Positions 1 through 11,358 of a DNA stretch of 64,000 nt are shown one piece after another. Below the pieces are notes generated by a model. It ran no database searches and was not told where the DNA came from. It saw only the letters and a list, made by a program, of their open reading frames with translations. Position numbers and translations under genes: made by a program. This DNA comes from Amphibalanus amphitrite (Eukaryota; Arthropoda; Thecostraca; Balanomorpha; Balanidae): NCBI RefSeq assembly GCF_019059575.1, contig NW_024881977.1, positions 1 through 64,000 of the forward strand, written 5' to 3'. Numbering within the stretch: position 1 is the first letter of the stretch; each line of letters opens with the position of its first letter.

Positions 1-445
1 TCAAAACCCGCAATTTTTCAAATAAAGTGCCCTCTCCGGTGCACGTGGCGCGTGCTATCCTCTGCATTGCACACCATTCAATAGCCCGTTCAATTCTGTA
101 CACGATGCTGTTTTCCCCGTGCCGGTCGGATCCCTGGTCACCAAGATATTGCACCGGGACCGGAACCGTGTCGGCCAAAATTAGCCATTTTCGCCCGATT
201 TCGCACGCCGATTTATACATGTAAAGTCTATGACGCGAATTTGCACTTTTTGAGCACGCACCACGCGCTCCCTATCGACCCGATCGAGCTGAGACCCTCA
301 AAGGCACGTCGCGCATCCTTGATCTATGAGTTGTGCAAATTTCACCGGGCTAGGTGCAACGGTCTGGCCTGCAGTCCACGCAAAGCACGACCAAGTCGGG
401 ACCTCGGTAACGGACAGACGCACCCTCCTCAAATAGTAAGATAGA
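1..445. repeat. 3' tail of a type-2-like repeat unit (window edge)
   Basis: The last part (CTCAAATAGTAAGATAGACAAG) matches the ends of the type-2 units that finish near 11358, 16057, 17351 and 25848. The preceding 'gtgcaaatttcaccgggctagg...' is a diverged form of the same tail. No credible gene is seen here. Confidence 0.6.
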
Positions 446-574
446 CAAGATATCTTGGCTCGCTCCGCGTCGCTTTGGCCATAAAAGATTCGGGAGAAAA
501 TTTGGGATCGAATGGTGTTTTTCCGGTGACGATCGGACGTCTAGAAGCTTCGATATTGGCGAAAAACTTGCTGA

Positions 575-756
575 ACTTGCAAAAGTACTTGGTACTTGCT
601 TGGTACTTGCCAAAGTACTCGGTACTTGCCAAAGTACTTGGTACTTGCTTGGTATTTGCATAAGTACTCGGTATTTGCCAAAGTACTTGGTATTTGCTTG
701 GTATTTCCATAAGTACTTGGTACTTGGTACTTGCGAAAGTACTTGGTACTTGCACT
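575..756. repeat. CTTGGTACTTGC minisatellite
   Basis: Tandem variants of AAGTACTTGGTACTTGC with GGTATTTGC substitutions. Equivalent arrays lie at about 11490-11705, 12497-12730, 17480-17665, 18455-18670, 19450-19635, 20425-20640, 21421-21635 and 22468-22685. Degenerate versions lie at 13510-13630 and 23565-23670. Confidence 0.9.
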
Positions 757-2645
757 CGCCCCCCCCGTTCCCCCGACTCTACTCCCACACCTACCCCCTC
801 GGGATAATTCCGGGTTCGTCGGGTAGGAAAACTTGCCACTCTACTCCCCCCCCCCCCCCCCCCCACAGAGCCATTTGGTATCGATCGGTGTTTATCCCGT
901 GTCAATCGGTCGTCAATAAGCCGAGATATGCACGGCGAATTATTTCAATCGGCGTCGATCAGAATCTTCAGAACGGAGGGACCCACACTCATTTCTGGCC
1001 GTATCTCACTTTTCCGAGATGTACGTCAAACTACGTATTTAAAACTACATATTCTACAGCCGAATCTTCAAACTGGGGGTACCTCAGACCGTGGGAACGA
1101 CTCGGCTCAGCACTGCCGCACGCGCATTCAGCGGCGGCTTGTCGATTTTTCGAGTGTCGGCTGCCGATCTCCCGAGAGCCGGCCACCTGTCAGCCGCCGC
1201 TCGGCTCTGTGTTAAGCATATGGGGACGGCGAATTTCTCCCGGAGGGAAGCACCTCGCTCACAAAAGCACGTGAATCAGCCGCATTCCTGTGAGGCGCGC
1301 AATGTTGAAGAGATATGTGTGCACGCGTATTTACAAATTGCAACCGAGCTCCGCCGTGGGGTAAGGTGGGCAGGGGTTTTCGCACTACGGCTGCGGTTGA
1401 ACTACCATCTGTGGTAGAAACTTCAGGATGATGGCGCGTTTCATACGAAATCTGGCGCAATGTTTATTTGCCTCTGAACTTGTTATTGCTGTGAACTCTT
1501 GAAATGGGAATGTTTCAATAACAATTTGTGGATTATTTTGGTTTCTTGATATAAAAATCGAATAATATTATGAAACATTGTGTGGAAACTGCAAATACTG
1601 ATATAATCAATTGCTTAGTTTGGGAATTGATACACATTTTGTAGAGCTTTGTCTGGCAAATGGTGTAACAAACTTCAAGCCTATCATGATCTGAAGCTGT
1701 TGTAACAAATCAAAATTGCTTTGATGTTCCATGGTACCTTGTTGGAAAGACTGGAGCATGGTTCAAGATGATGTGTAAAAATTCAAGATTTGTGCAAAAG
1801 CTTATGACTGAAGAGCAAAAACACTTCTATATGATGGCTCAATCAAACGTGGAAATGGACGACAAAAGCAGAGTTTCAACATTCCAGCATGTGAGAATAA
1901 CTTCAGAACTTCATAGTTCTTGTAGCATTGCATTCTTCTTTTGTACAGTTCTAGGTTTTGTTAGGGTATTTCAATTTCAATGTGTCAGTTGAGATATAAG
2001 TGGATTGCGGACAAAATTTAGAATCATTGCATGGTAGATAGGTATACTTGTTCAGTAAAAAGGTATGTGATGAATGCCACGAGAAAGTTTTTTATGATTA
2101 AGTATATGTTCATTGTACCTACAAAAATGCAAGCTTACTAGCACCTATTTATTGAATCAAATCGAAAGTATTTGCTATGAATGTAAATATGTACCTGCAA
2201 AGTATGTCAATAAATTTGTGTGATGTTGACCAGAGAGCTGTATCATCTGGGCATTTATGTTGCTACTTACATTAGGTGTTAAGCATAGTAATTATGGATG
2301 AACTTTGTGCCAATATCTTCAATTCACAGTGTATGTAGCATGTCTACAACCCTCACTGATCCTGCTATAGCTATAGGCATTTGACTCCAGCAAGACCAAG
2401 GGCATGAACTTCACAGTTGCACAACCCTTGTCATGTACCACCAGTCACTTTTTTCCTTAAGGTGCACATGGCAGTGTACACAATAATGCGCAGAGGGCCT
2501 ACACAACAACAACATGATTAGTGTGGACTATGATGCACAGCATTGTACCCTGATTATTTGAATATTCTGATCACTCAACAGTCAGGAGACCATTTTTGAA
2601 TGTCACATTTATTATACATCACTTGTCAAACAAGAGCATGATGAC

Positions 2646-3893
2646 TAGTGGTGCCAATTTCATGAAATTTCAATTCCAATTCCGATCCAATTCCAAGAAA
2701 TTGCCAAGGAAATTTCCAATTTTGTCCAAAGCGGGGGCTATTCCAATTTTTAACGATTTTTGCATTTTTTGCGTAAATTGTAAAAGTGTTTAACCCTCGC
2801 CCGTAAACGGCGATCTGCCACCTTCGCCCATGCAGGGGGGGGGGTTGGTGCGACCCCCCCCTTGGCGTTTGAAAACGGAGCGTCGTAGAGCTTAGCGGAA
2901 AAGACCAACGGATTGCTCTCGCCGAGATCTCGCGATTGGTGGTATATTTTTTGGTCCTAGGTCAACATTTGACCTACTTTTGACCGGTCAAAGGTCAAAT
3001 TTTCGGAAAAATAGACTTTTTTCAACTTTCCGCGGCGATTGCGGCAAAACGGTGGGAGATATCGACTTGAAACCTTCACTATCGTGTTCCTTGATCAATT
3101 CTCTATCGTTTGGTATGTATTTCGTTTCCCTAGCTCTAAAAATGGCGCGTTGGGAGCGCCGGAAGTCGGCAAGGTCACAGTCGGCGGCAGAAATTCGAAA
3201 AATCAAAATTTAAATTTTTGAAATCTGATTGTATTTTTGGATTTGGAAGGTCCATTTGCTCCCAATAGAAGCTAATATTGCTGCATATTCCCATTGAGGT
3301 GACAAGAATTAGCAAAATAGTGGTTCGGGCGCTTTTCAAAAATAGTACCCGACGCTGTTCCCCTTGTGACGTCATAGCTCCGTGACCTGACCTGACCCGG
3401 TCAAGTTTCTTATACCATATGATAGCCAATACTTGCCCCAACATGCATGGGAAGTTTCATCACGATCCATCAACCGATGTCCGTACCACCGGCAGGAAAC
3501 CTCGGGCCTTGGCACTCAGTTTGTGAAAATCCGGTCGGAGGCTGTTCCCTTTGTGACGTCATAACTCCGTGACCTGACATGACCCGGTCAAATTTTTTTT
3601 ATCAAAAGATGCGCAAGGTTTGCCCCATAAGGTACCCAAAATTTGGCGGCGCTGCGCGCCGCCGTTTTTGCACTATTTCCGAAAAACCTCAGGGGGGGGG
3701 TTGCACCAACCCCCCCCCCCTACATGGGCGAGGGTTAAAAGCGTTTAAAAGGACTCCGTTTTAAAATTTTAAATTTTAAAGGCCTTGTGTTCCGATTAAT
3801 TTCCAAAAAATGTTAAGAATTCCGTCCAAATTCCAGATTGGAATTGGACAAAAATTGGAATTCCAAGAAAAGAAATTCCGATTGGCACCAATA
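2646..3893. mobile_element. hAT-type foldback MITE with a nested TTAA element
   Basis: The ends TAGTGGTGCCAAT (2646) and the complement of TATTGGTGCCAAT (3893) are flanked by the 8-bp duplication ATGATGAC (2638-2645 and 3894-3901). The ends fit the hAT consensus YA..G. Long AT-rich imperfect inverted repeats built of 'attccaattcc' motifs follow each end. About 940 bp of the interior is a later insertion (2794-3734). Confidence 0.75.
2790..3738. mobile_element. TTAA element A with terminal G/C hairpins
   Basis: TTAA lies at 2790-2793 and 3735-3738, with ends CCCTCGCCC... and ...GGGCGAGGG. The left end repeats its TIR motif (CTTCGCCCATG) before a G-run/C-run hairpin at about 2835-2862. The right hairpin (about 3692-3720) directly abuts the TIR. 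The interior has AGGTCA/TGACCT half-sites and GACGTCA motifs but no ORF of note. TTAA plus CCC ends suggest piggyBac-type mobilisation, by inference. Confidence 0.8.
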
Positions 3894-4513
3894 ATGATGA
3901 CACACATTTTGACAAGCAATCATGGTAAAATTCCAATAAGTTGGACACCTCCCTGGGTGTTATTTTCCAGGAAGGTACCTCTGCAGGTGTTGTGGTAGGT
4001 TAGGTTGAATTGGGTTAAGTTAGGTGAAGTAAGGCGGTTAGGATCAGGTCAGACCGTAAGACCTGGTCAGGTTGATTTTAATCTTTCATTCTAATTTGAC
4101 ATAGATACCTATTACCTATGTTTTTCCTCCAGACTGAACTTCATTAGGTAGTGAGTTCATTTTGTTTTGTTTTTTATCTGTCTTGTTTTGTGTTTTTGTC
4201 CCTTATGTTTTGCCCCATAGGCAAGTGTGGAGCTTTTCCAGGGAAGGTGGTGCTGGTGGGGCAAAAATCTGTCAAACCTGCAATGCTCGCTTGTTAAGTT
4301 AGATTATGTGCAACACTGAATCAATTCTTTCAATTACAGAACTAACATTTTGAATTACACAGACATTTCAAAGCTCCTCAATGCGAACAACATAGTGGTT
4401 TGCTAAGCAACGAAGCTCTACAAATAAGCAAAAGTTGGAGGGGCAGAACGCTATTTTTTCTCTGACAGCTTCGTAACATGTTACGAAGGCACTAAAACTA
4501 ATTCAGAGTTCAG

Positions 4514-5878
4514 TACAGGGTGTAACGATTCCGGACATCTATTTTTTCGCCATATCTGTTTGCACAGTTTTCTAATCCTTTCTGATGTTAGAAGTGGGAA
4601 TATTGGATAAATACGTGCCTCTGCTATCGGTTTTCAACTCAGCAGTGACCTGACCTTGTCATGTGACTGTTGCTCTGAGTAGGGGTCGATTCACAGACGG
4701 GTTCACATGGTAGTTTTCGTCCATGGCAGTTGCGAGAAAGGGATACAATCTCTCCTTTCGTGGTAAAATTGCATGGCGGCATCCATGGCGTCATGAGCCA
4801 GAAGCTGGCCCTGCCAGCAGCTGGACATCAGCAGCAGCCAGTTGCACATCTGCCTGAGGTGTAAGAAGCTGGGACCTCGGTGGCAGACTCAGCCCGGTCG
4901 CGACCACAAAAGCCGCCCTTTGTCAAGTGGTGAGGAGAGTCATCAAGATAGCGGCAAGGAAACGGCACCAATCAATCCGCAAATTGACTCGAATTCTTAC
5001 CAAGTCAGATAATAAGAGATCCCATATCATGGTTTACCGCTAACCGCCCTTTAACTTGGTTCTAGTGCCCTTCAAACTGAAAAAGACAACGAAACTGACG
5101 GGAAAACAACCAGTTCACCACCTTTCGCCTCACGCCAGATCGCGTCCACTGGTTGAAGAATGATAAGGGTGAGGTGGTCTGGTTGGATGGGTAGCCGTTC
5201 GAGCTGTATTATCCTTTGAACCGTCAAATCGGCCATGTATGGGCGGCCAGCCGCTCGAACTTGCTGGCCTTCGCCGCCGTCAAACATCCGGACAATATCC
5301 AGAACTGGAGCATGTTCAGCTGCTTGGCGATCCTCCAATAGGACATAGTGTCACATAATACCCTCATCAACGTAAGTATTACCGGAGAAACATACTGGCC
5401 AATGAATAGTCGGAGGCGCTCAACCAGACGGTATAGGAGGGCTCGGTTTCTGAACGCGCACTGATGCCTGATTCAAGCCACGCTGTCTTCATGCGGGGCG
5501 GTGCGCTACTTAAAAGTCCCTAAAAGAACGGGAAGTGATGCCGATAGAACCTTCAATCATTCTGGGCTAACGCTTATGACTTGGAAAAAGTCGCGATCCC
5601 AATTCAATCGAAAACCTGTGGGCTCTTGTTCAGCAGGTGACTGAAGAGACGCCCGCCACAAGCACCGCCCAACCACAGGCACAGGTTTAGACGGCGTTGG
5701 TCCGCATCAAAGCCAGTGTGCTGGAGAATCCATTGGCTGAAATGCTCCAAAACATTCGCCACTGTGTTTTTGTGAAAGGTGGCTACATGCTCAGTCAAAA
5801 TAAAAAGTACCACAATCTTTTGCTTTTTAATTACAGCGGGAAGAAAGATGTCCGGATAATTTCGTTACACCCCCTGTA
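4514..5878 (+). mobile_element. Tc1/mariner-type element, decayed
   Basis: TA dinucleotides (4514-4515 and 5877-5878) flank imperfect inverted repeats: TACAGGGTGTAACG...CCGGACATC on the left, and the complement with small insertions on the right. The size of about 1.36 kb is normal for Tc1-like elements. The element lies inside the MULE-like insertion. Confidence 0.75.
4900..5870 (+). pseudogene. Tc1-like transposase remnant
   Basis: Conceptual translation across frame breaks gives an N-terminal helix-turn-helix-like stretch around 4900-5040 (KAALCQVVRRVIKIAARKR). Near 5600-5640 comes a degraded equivalent of the catalytic 'NP.ENLW' block (QFNRKP...WALVQQVT), then a C-terminal tail ending near 5810 (LAEMLQNIRHCVFVKGGYM). 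This order matches Tc1-like DDE transposases. Many stops and frameshifts make it non-functional. The reverse-strand ORF at 5072-5338 is a shadow. Confidence 0.55.
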
Positions 5879-5959
5879 ATGTTCAAATGGTTGCTAAATT
5901 CGAAATCAGCTCCAAAAACTAGCCTAGAAACATGCTAAACTCGAAAAAGTGAACCGAGG

Positions 5960-6315
5960 TCATCAAAGGTCATTGAGCTGACCTGACCTTCATGTGACAC
6001 CCACCCTAATGCATGGGACCAGCATCATATCACATGTTTCAACGCTTGAAACCACGTAAAGACTGCAAACGCGCGGCTAATGCGAGCCGACATACGCCGA
6101 ATCGCGATTCGGGCCAAACATGGTGTCGAGAAATAGGTCACAGGTCAAAGGTCATTTGGGTCAGGGTCATGAAATTTTCAGGGTAGGAGTAAAATTGATA
6201 AAATCGGGGGTATTGAAAGTTTCGTCGCGATCGGACGGTTTTTACGCGAGTTACTCACGAAAAACCGATGGGGTCCGCTCAACGCCTCCCCCTATACGGG
6301 CGAGGGAAAAGCGCA
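5960..6315. mobile_element. Remnant of a TTAA-type element with AGGTCA repeats
   Basis: The stretch ends in TACGGGCGAGGG, like the right end of element A, but the TTAA has been lost. It carries three AGGTCA half-sites spaced by one base (6135-6140, 6142-6147, 6149-6154) and further GGTCA copies. I could not place a left end. Confidence 0.4.
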
Positions 6316-6893
6316 ACCAAAAAGGCAAAAATATGCACATGCGATAACCTATACTGCGAAAAAAGTGCATCATTTTTTAACGTCGCCGACAAATTGTAAT
6401 TACCCCAGGCTCAGGCAGATGTATGGTAGAAAATACCCCAACTGAAATATACTACGGCGGAAATAAAATACCCTACGGCGGAGCTCGGTTGCAATTTGTA
6501 AATACGCTGTGTGCACGCAGCTATCTCGCAAGCCCTAAGAGAAAAAGCTCGCTGCAAAAACTGAGCGTTTCAAAAAACCCGAAATCCTACTCAAATGAAT
6601 AACTAAACAAGCGGCTGCGCCACTTGCTTTGCTGCGTGGTAGGAAAAAATTGCGGCACCAGCCAATTTGCTTTCGAATGGTGTTCGATTGAAATCAATGT
6701 GTCGTCTAGAAGCATTGATACGGACGGAAATGTGAAGAGAATTTAAAAAAGAATTGTTCTGAGGGCGTTGTTGGATGAAATTTGGGTGATACGGGGTCAA
6801 AGGGGTCATCCCCGGTCACTTTGGGTCAGGCCAGGTCACATAGGTCACCTCTCGTCCGCTGGGATCAGCCCGGGCCACTGTTCTGCTTTTGCC

Positions 6894-7300
6894 TCCACCA
6901 CTGCCCCTACCCCTACCACTACCCCTACCCCTACCACTACTACTACCCCTACTACTACCCCTACTACTACCCCTACCACTACTACTACACATACTCATAC
7001 CCCTACCCCTACCACTACCCCTACCCCTACCCCTACTACTACTCCTACCACTACCCCTACCCCTACCACTACCCCTACCACTACCCCTACCCCTACCCCT
7101 ACCCCTACCACTACTACTACCCATACTCCTACCCCTACCACTACCCCTACTACTACCCTTACTACTACCCCTACCACTACTACTACCCCTACCACTACCC
7201 CTACCCCTACCCCTACCCCTACCACGACCCTACCCCTACCACTACCCCTACCACTACCCCTACCACTACCCCTACCCCTACCCCTACCCCTACCAACACC
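6894..7300. repeat. (CCCTAC/CACTAC)n array
   Basis: Mixed hexamers CCCTAC, CACTAC and TACTAC. The minus strand reads (GTAGGG)n with runs of four G and has G-quadruplex potential. Sister arrays lie at about 14987-15345, 16349-16650 and 24757-25110. Long ORFs here (YPYHYPYHY, LPLPLP, TPTTTPT) are artefacts of the repeat. Confidence 0.95.
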
Positions 7301-9028
7301 GCTGGGTCATGTCAGGTCACAGAATAATTGGATCCAATCAGTACTAAAATATCAGACTTAAAGTGTTCCCAGCCCTGCCCCTATTCGTGCCATTCCATTA
7401 CGTTTAATCGTATTTGTCGGAAATGACGCCTTGTGGCATATGTGGCGCATTGCGACAAACGCGGCGCATTTTCACCCGGCGATTGAGCATGCATCTTGGC
7501 ACCAAATTGTACCCATATCGGACTATATTTGACAAAACTGTGCGATTTGCGGCAAAAATGACGCCTTGGGACAGATGTGGCGCATTGCGGCAAAAGCGGT
7601 GCATTTTTATACGTGTATCACAAACTGCTCCCATTCAGGGTTGTATACCAATCAAGTCGATTGAATTGATTGATTTGATTCAGCGCGTATTTTGAGTTGA
7701 TTGGATTGAGTCGATTGACTTTTCGAGATGACTGGTTGACTGACTCGTTTGACTTTAGCGACTGGTTGACTGATTTGATTCCCGAAAATTAGAGTGACTC
7801 GTATGATTGAGTCGATTGAATGGAAAGTTGAAATAAGTTTTAGTTGACGAAAAATAATGACACCAATTGATGACATCAAAGATCACAAAACTAAACTGAA
7901 AACTGCTTGTCATCACAACTGCAATATGGAGTAGATGGCCAAATAAAGAACAGGGCCTAAACATGAACAGCCAACTTTGACTTTCAACTGCAATAACTGC
8001 TCCAATCCTGTGATAGAACCTGGCGATGCACCTACCTACCTTTCTGCACTCAACAGGATTTTTTTTTTTTTTTAATCCAGATGATAAAGTGCAAGGCCCT
8101 ATATACTAATAAAGTGTGATTAATTACTAATTCACATCTCCACATCTCCTCAGAAACAACCCACTGAACTCTATAAATATCTGAAACCCCTACAAAAATA
8201 ACTGAAACAAAAGCGCCGTTTTCGTCTCGCTAATTACGTTTACATTAATAGCTAATTTTGCTGCATTGTTTAATTTGCAGCAGAACGTTTGTTGATCCTT
8301 TTCTCTTGAGAGCCTAGGCATAACATATTTAATATATTTCATTTTCCTTAAAATATTTTACCGAATATTATTATGTGGTTTTATTTCAATTGAAATAATA
8401 ATTAAAACGAGATTGGTGTTGTACAACCGATTTATTTTATGATGATCTACCGTGGATCTACCATACTACATGATAATCAATGACGTCATCTTACCAAAAA
8501 ATCAAAAGACGAAGAATAAGGATTTATAAAAGCTTAGCATACTTCTTGGCAAAACGTTTTCTTTGTTTTTTTTTTCGCAGTCGCACCAACGGCATTTAAT
8601 TTTCCTTGTTCTTCTTCCTTTGTCCTTAACTTATCCTGTGGTTCCAGAGTCCCTGTCCTTTCCGTTTCCTTTTAAATATATTTTTAATGCTCATCCCTAT
8701 CCCCCAGTCCTAACAGTTTCAAATTGTATTGCAATAAAATGTTTTGAATTCTTCACATATAACCTATCTACCTTCGTTGGTACTGTTGGTAGCCAGTGAC
8801 ACATCTAGGCAGGTAAGTAGGTACCTACCTGCTTTCCTGCTGTCTTCATAAAGCATACCTAATGAAGTTGTCAAATTTATAACACATTTTCAACACTTTC
8901 ATATCAATATGGTGTCAGTGTGGCATGTAACCTAGCTAGGTTCATTATGTTCAGGGTTCAATTCAGAAGAGCTCCGCATAACTCACATAAGAGACAGACG
9001 GGGGCTTTACATGGGGTAGATGGCCTGA

Positions 9029-9274
9029 GGGCTGTTCACGGGCCCTGTGTGCGGTCGGACCGCACACAGCCTCGAAGCTCCGCCCACTGCGTCCCTACGT
9101 CAGCCTTCCGTCACCGCACACAGCGACCGCTGTGGCCGGTCGGGACTGGCCACAGCGGACCGTCCACCGCACGCAGCCGTGACGTCAGAGCCGCCTACCC
9201 ATCCCCTACCCCCACGCCTGCTGGACGCACCGCACACAGCGCACGCAGCAGTGTGCGGTGCCCGTGAACACCCC
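9029..9274. mobile_element. Small GC-rich MITE, PIF/Harbinger-like
   Basis: The inverted ends GGGCTGTTCACGGGC and GCCCGTGAACACCCC have one mismatch, and TGA flanks both sides (9026-9028 and 9275-9277). The 246-bp interior is GC-rich with GTGCGG/CCGCAC palindromes. The GGG ends and 3-bp duplication suggest PIF/Harbinger, but this is tentative. Confidence 0.6.
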
Positions 9275-9338
9275 TGACTTAGCTGGAATATGGCCACAAT
9301 TAAATTGACAACTTTTAGGTAAAAGGTGGTGATTTGGG

Positions 9339-10272
9339 TTAACCCGCGAGTTGCTGGGGGGGGGGGGGCGTTAAACGCCCCCACTTTTTTCGCCGGGCCA
9401 TAGCATAAGAACGGCGCGCCGCAGGCGCGCCAAATTTTGGGTACCTGTAGGGAATTGATTGAAGTTTATTTTGACAAAGTTTCAAAAAAATCGGTCGGAA
9501 AAATTTTGAGATATCGAGGTTTCAGTGACGTCATGATTTCTGAGTTTTCGACCAAAAACGGCATATGTTCAAAAAATCATATAAAATCACAGAATAGACA
9601 TACAGACATGCCGTAAACGCCATTAGACTGCCAATACCATGAACAATCAAATGGCTATCTTCGATTATTGATTATCGTTCTGCATTTTCCAAAATCTTGA
9701 ACTGAATCTTGGCAATTTCTCGTGACTACTTCACGACCATGATACATGCATTTCTTAAATTGAACTTTTTTAGCCAAACACGTACACATATGATAAAATG
9801 AATGTCACCATCGTGTTCTACGCCCCAAATTACCCATGAAACATGTGTCACAGGCTGCGAATATCAGTTTTGATTTTCGGGGATATGTGCCTACCCGGTT
9901 GACCTGACCTTGACCCTGACCTATGCTTGACTGACCCCTACATGGAGCTGACACTCTTGTAGGCTTTATATGATGGATTGTGCACCGTTTTGACAGAGTT
10001 TGTGACGAGAGGCGCCCATTGCGAAGTCCTGAAGTCCATGCTACTGAAAGCCCGATTTCAGGTGTTTGACCTGACCTTGACCCGACCTGTGACCTCAAAA
10101 TTCAACTTTAAAGTACTCATCTGAAGCGTCTCGTCGCGCTCTTTCGTTTGCCGCCTCGTGCGTTTCGCTGCGCCTATTGGTTCTCGAGTTATCGGCTGGG
10201 GGCGTTTAACGCCCCCCCCCCCCCCCCCAGCAAACGGTGGGTGGCGAAATACCCCAGCAACTGCCGGGTTAA
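9339..10272. mobile_element. TTAA element B with terminal G/C hairpins
   Basis: TTAA lies at 9339-9342 and 10269-10272, with ends CCCGCGAGTTGCTGGGG and CCCCAGCAACTGCCGGG. Hairpins with core CGTTAAACG or CGTTTAACG sit at about 9361-9382 and 10197-10216. Here the doubled TIR (CCCCCAGCAAACGG then CCCCAGCAACTG) is on the right, so the element is inverted relative to A, C and E. The interior has TGACCT half-sites and no gene. Confidence 0.8.
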
Positions 10273-10675
10273 GGGGCGTTTGTTGAAGTCAACTACTGGG
10301 TTATTTTGCACCCATTAAATGAAACTTCTGCTCCAATTCTACCCATTGAACCTCAATATCATGATCCACCTGTCCATCACTAGGTATCCTTCCTTATTAC
10401 ATAGAAACTTTGAATGGCATTGCAATTTATAATTTTAAATGACAATATTTTTGTTTCTTCTGTAGGTAGGTAGGTAGGTAGGTACACCAGACTGCTATGG
10501 ACACTTTTCCAAGTTGATGGGGCAAAAAACCTAATGTATATCTTGGTTTGAGTCGTTTGATTGAGTTGATTGATTCCTTTCATTGTCGCGTTTGAGTCGA
10601 TTGAATCAATTCCCGAAAACTGCTCTGACTTGATTGATTTGATTGGTTTCCCAAATTTGTCGTGATTGAATTGAT

Positions 10676-11223
10676 TGCTATTGATTGAGTCGTATACAAC
10701 CCTGCTCCCATTGAAAGAAAATCAACACATTCTCTCGCCACTTTTTACTCAAATTAAAACTTACCCATCCGCCAATGCGAGGCACCCGCCGCCGATCGGC
10801 ATGCATTTAGCTCACAAAGTTTGTCGACCCCGGCTCTCAATGAAGATATACGAACCGATCAAAATTTCATTTGCGCTTTTCCAGCGCGCCCCACGCGCAA
10901 ACCGTGCACCCCAGCGAGTCGGAACCTAGAAAAGGCGCTGACCCGCTCTTGCTATTGATTGAGTCGTATACAACCCTGCTCCCATTGAAAGAAAATCAAC
11001 ACATTCTCTCGCCACTTTTTACTCAAATTAAAACTTACCCATCCGCCAATGCGAGGCACCCGCCGCCGATCGGCATGCATTTAGCTCACAAAGTTTGTCG
11101 ACCCCGGCTCTCAATGAAGATATACGAACCGATCAAAATTTCATTTGCGCTTTTCCAGCGCGCCCCACGCGCAAACCGTGCACCCCAGCGAGTCGGAACC
11201 TAGAAAAGGCGCTGACCCGCTCT
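10676..11223. repeat. 274-bp tandem duplication
   Basis: 10676-10949 and 10950-11223 are the same sequence as far as I can read. The block includes the last 29 bp of the hAT element at 7636-10704, its right target duplication, and the following type-2 tail. The duplication is therefore younger than the hAT insertion. Confidence 0.85.
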
Positions 11224-11358
11224 GTCACCTAAAAGGTGTGCAAATTTCAACCCCCTGCGCCGTACCGTCTGCCCTGTAGGCCGGCTAAATTGAACCCACT
11301 ACACGGCGTGGCGGACAAACAAACAGACAGATGGATCCTGTTCAAATAGTAAGATAGA

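Larger units (their letters stand above)
1325..6507. mobile_element. MULE-like DNA transposon, non-autonomous, 5.2 kb
   Basis: The terminal inverted repeats are about 33 bp. They start GCGTATTTACAAATTGCAAC at 1325, with the reverse complement ending at 6507. A 9-bp target duplication TGTGTGCAC lies at 1316-1324 and 6508-6516, and removing the insert restores the type-1 unit. Long inverted repeats with 9-bp duplications are typical of Mutator-like elements. No Mutator transposase is visible, so the family is inferred. The interior is largely AT-rich DNA without genes, plus nested elements at 2646-3893 and 4514-5878. Confidence 0.8.
446..6607. repeat. Type-1 repeat unit, split by a 5.2-kb insertion
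   Basis: The unit starts with the palindrome CAAGATATCTTG at 446. It then has the CTTGGTACTTGC minisatellite (about 575-756), two C-runs, and the conserved 3' module. The module is interrupted at 1324 and resumes at 6508, ending in CAAATGAATAACTAAA before the next CAAG. Apart from the insertion it aligns with the type-1 units at 11359 and 12365. Confidence 0.85.
7636..10704. mobile_element. hAT-type element, non-autonomous, 3.1 kb
   Basis: The 13-bp ends CAGGGTTGTATAC (7636) and GTATACAACCCTG (10704) are flanked by the 8-bp duplication CTCCCATT (7628-7635 and 10705-10712). Subterminal regions at both ends hold many TGATTGAGTCGATTGA-type repeats, which are typical hAT transposase-binding regions by analogy. 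No transposase ORF is seen. It holds a small MITE (9029-9274) and a TTAA element (9339-10272), and an AGGT microsatellite at about 10464-10482. Confidence 0.85.
6608..11358. repeat. Type-2 repeat unit, copy a, split by a hAT insertion
   Basis: It starts with the hairpin CAAGCGG-CTGCG-CCACTTG. Then come a conserved 250-bp block rich in GGTCA, (CCCTAC/CACTAC)n at about 6894-7300, a block of 'TGTGGCGCATTGCGGCAAA' repeats, and the tail ending CAAATAGTAAGATAGA. It is interrupted at 7636-10704 and carries a 274-bp tandem duplication near its end. Without these it is about 1.4 kb, like the copies at 14686 and 24461. Confidence 0.85.

Noticed and set aside
3990-4050. TTAGG telomere-like repeat (TAGGTTAGGTT)
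   Set aside because: Only one or two imperfect copies; no array.
6768-7361. Long ORFs in (CCCTAC)n (YPYHYPY, LPLPLP, TPTTTPT; also near 14848, 16217 and 24482)
   Set aside because: Open in several frames on both strands because the repeat lacks stop codons; length and register vary between copies.
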